6,238 nucleotides of DNA from Treponema sp. Its GTDB lineage: Bacteria; Spirochaetota; Spirochaetia; Treponematales; Breznakiellaceae. Position numbers and translations under genes: made by a program. Position 1 is the stretch's first letter; the number at the start of each line of letters is the position of its first letter. Where the stretch lies: the NCBI GenBank assembly GCA_031266695.1, contig JAISAK010000021.1:1-6238 (forward strand), read 5' to 3'. Under the pieces are notes generated by a model, which saw only the letters and a program-made list of their open reading frames with translations, was not told where the DNA came from and did no database searches. Positions 6,175-6,238 of this stretch are shown in pieces.

Positions 6175-6238
6175 CTCATAAGGTAGTTGTATTCGGGTTT
6201 AATACCCTTATAACCGCGGCAAAGTAGTTGCTTACGCA
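6175..6238. other. Noncoding right edge with short direct repeats
   Basis: AAGGTAGTTG at 6180-6189 recurs as AAAGTAGTTG at 6221-6230. AACCGCGGCA at 6212-6221 echoes AACCGCGCGGCA at 6128-6139. A weak four-base hairpin GGGT/ACCC lies at 6195-6207. No reading frame of interest starts here. The repeats suggest a compact intergenic element that continues past the window. Confidence 0.35.

Noticed and set aside
6004..6186. Plus-strand frame of 60 codons overlapping the iorA end, considered as a frameshifted ferredoxin domain
   Set aside because: It contains no cysteines at all and is basic and low-complexity, so it cannot be the missing iron-sulphur domain.

Overview
The window carries two divergent two-gene units separated by a 57 bp intergenic region. 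All four long genes are complete. The coding DNA is visibly GC-rich with strong G/C preference at third codon positions, while the gaps between genes and both window edges are clearly more AT-rich. No rRNA, tRNA, CRISPR array, transposase or phage gene is visible. The gene content (an alMGS-like lipid glucosyltransferase homologue, a DEAD-box helicase, a sodium symporter and an indolepyruvate oxidoreductase subunit) fits an anaerobic, fermentative bacterium. My impression is a GC-rich treponeme-like spirochaete, but nothing in the window is a decisive taxonomic marker.

Leftward unit (minus strand, read from about 2730 down to 176): a family 4 glycosyltransferase resembling diacylglycerol glucosyltransferases is followed closely by a DEAD-box RNA helicase. 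The helicase keeps all the main core motifs but has DEGD in place of DEAD, an altered motif Ia and two Gly/Ala/Pro-rich insertions. The DNA of both insertions contains short in-frame tandem repeats. The link between the two genes is probably only co-transcription.

Rightward unit (plus strand, 2788 to 6041): a sodium:solute symporter overlaps by four bases, TTGA, with a gene for the alpha subunit of indolepyruvate ferredoxin oxidoreductase (IorA). The simplest reading is uptake of a substrate coupled to oxidative decarboxylation of aryl 2-oxo acids to acyl-CoA, as in amino-acid fermentation. The IorA protein stops just where the C-terminal two-cluster ferredoxin domain would normally begin. 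No frame downstream encodes that domain, and no iorB follows within the remaining 197 bases.

Right edge (6042 to 6238): a noncoding, purine-rich stretch with a degenerate 9-base periodicity, then a 50 bp imperfect inverted repeat and further short repeats. This looks like a dispersed intergenic repeat, a transcript end, or both. Left edge (1 to 175): DNA downstream of the helicase with no gene I can assign.

The points most worth a second look are the ferredoxin-less IorA fused by overlap to a transporter gene, the repeat-bearing segment after it, and the unusual helicase.
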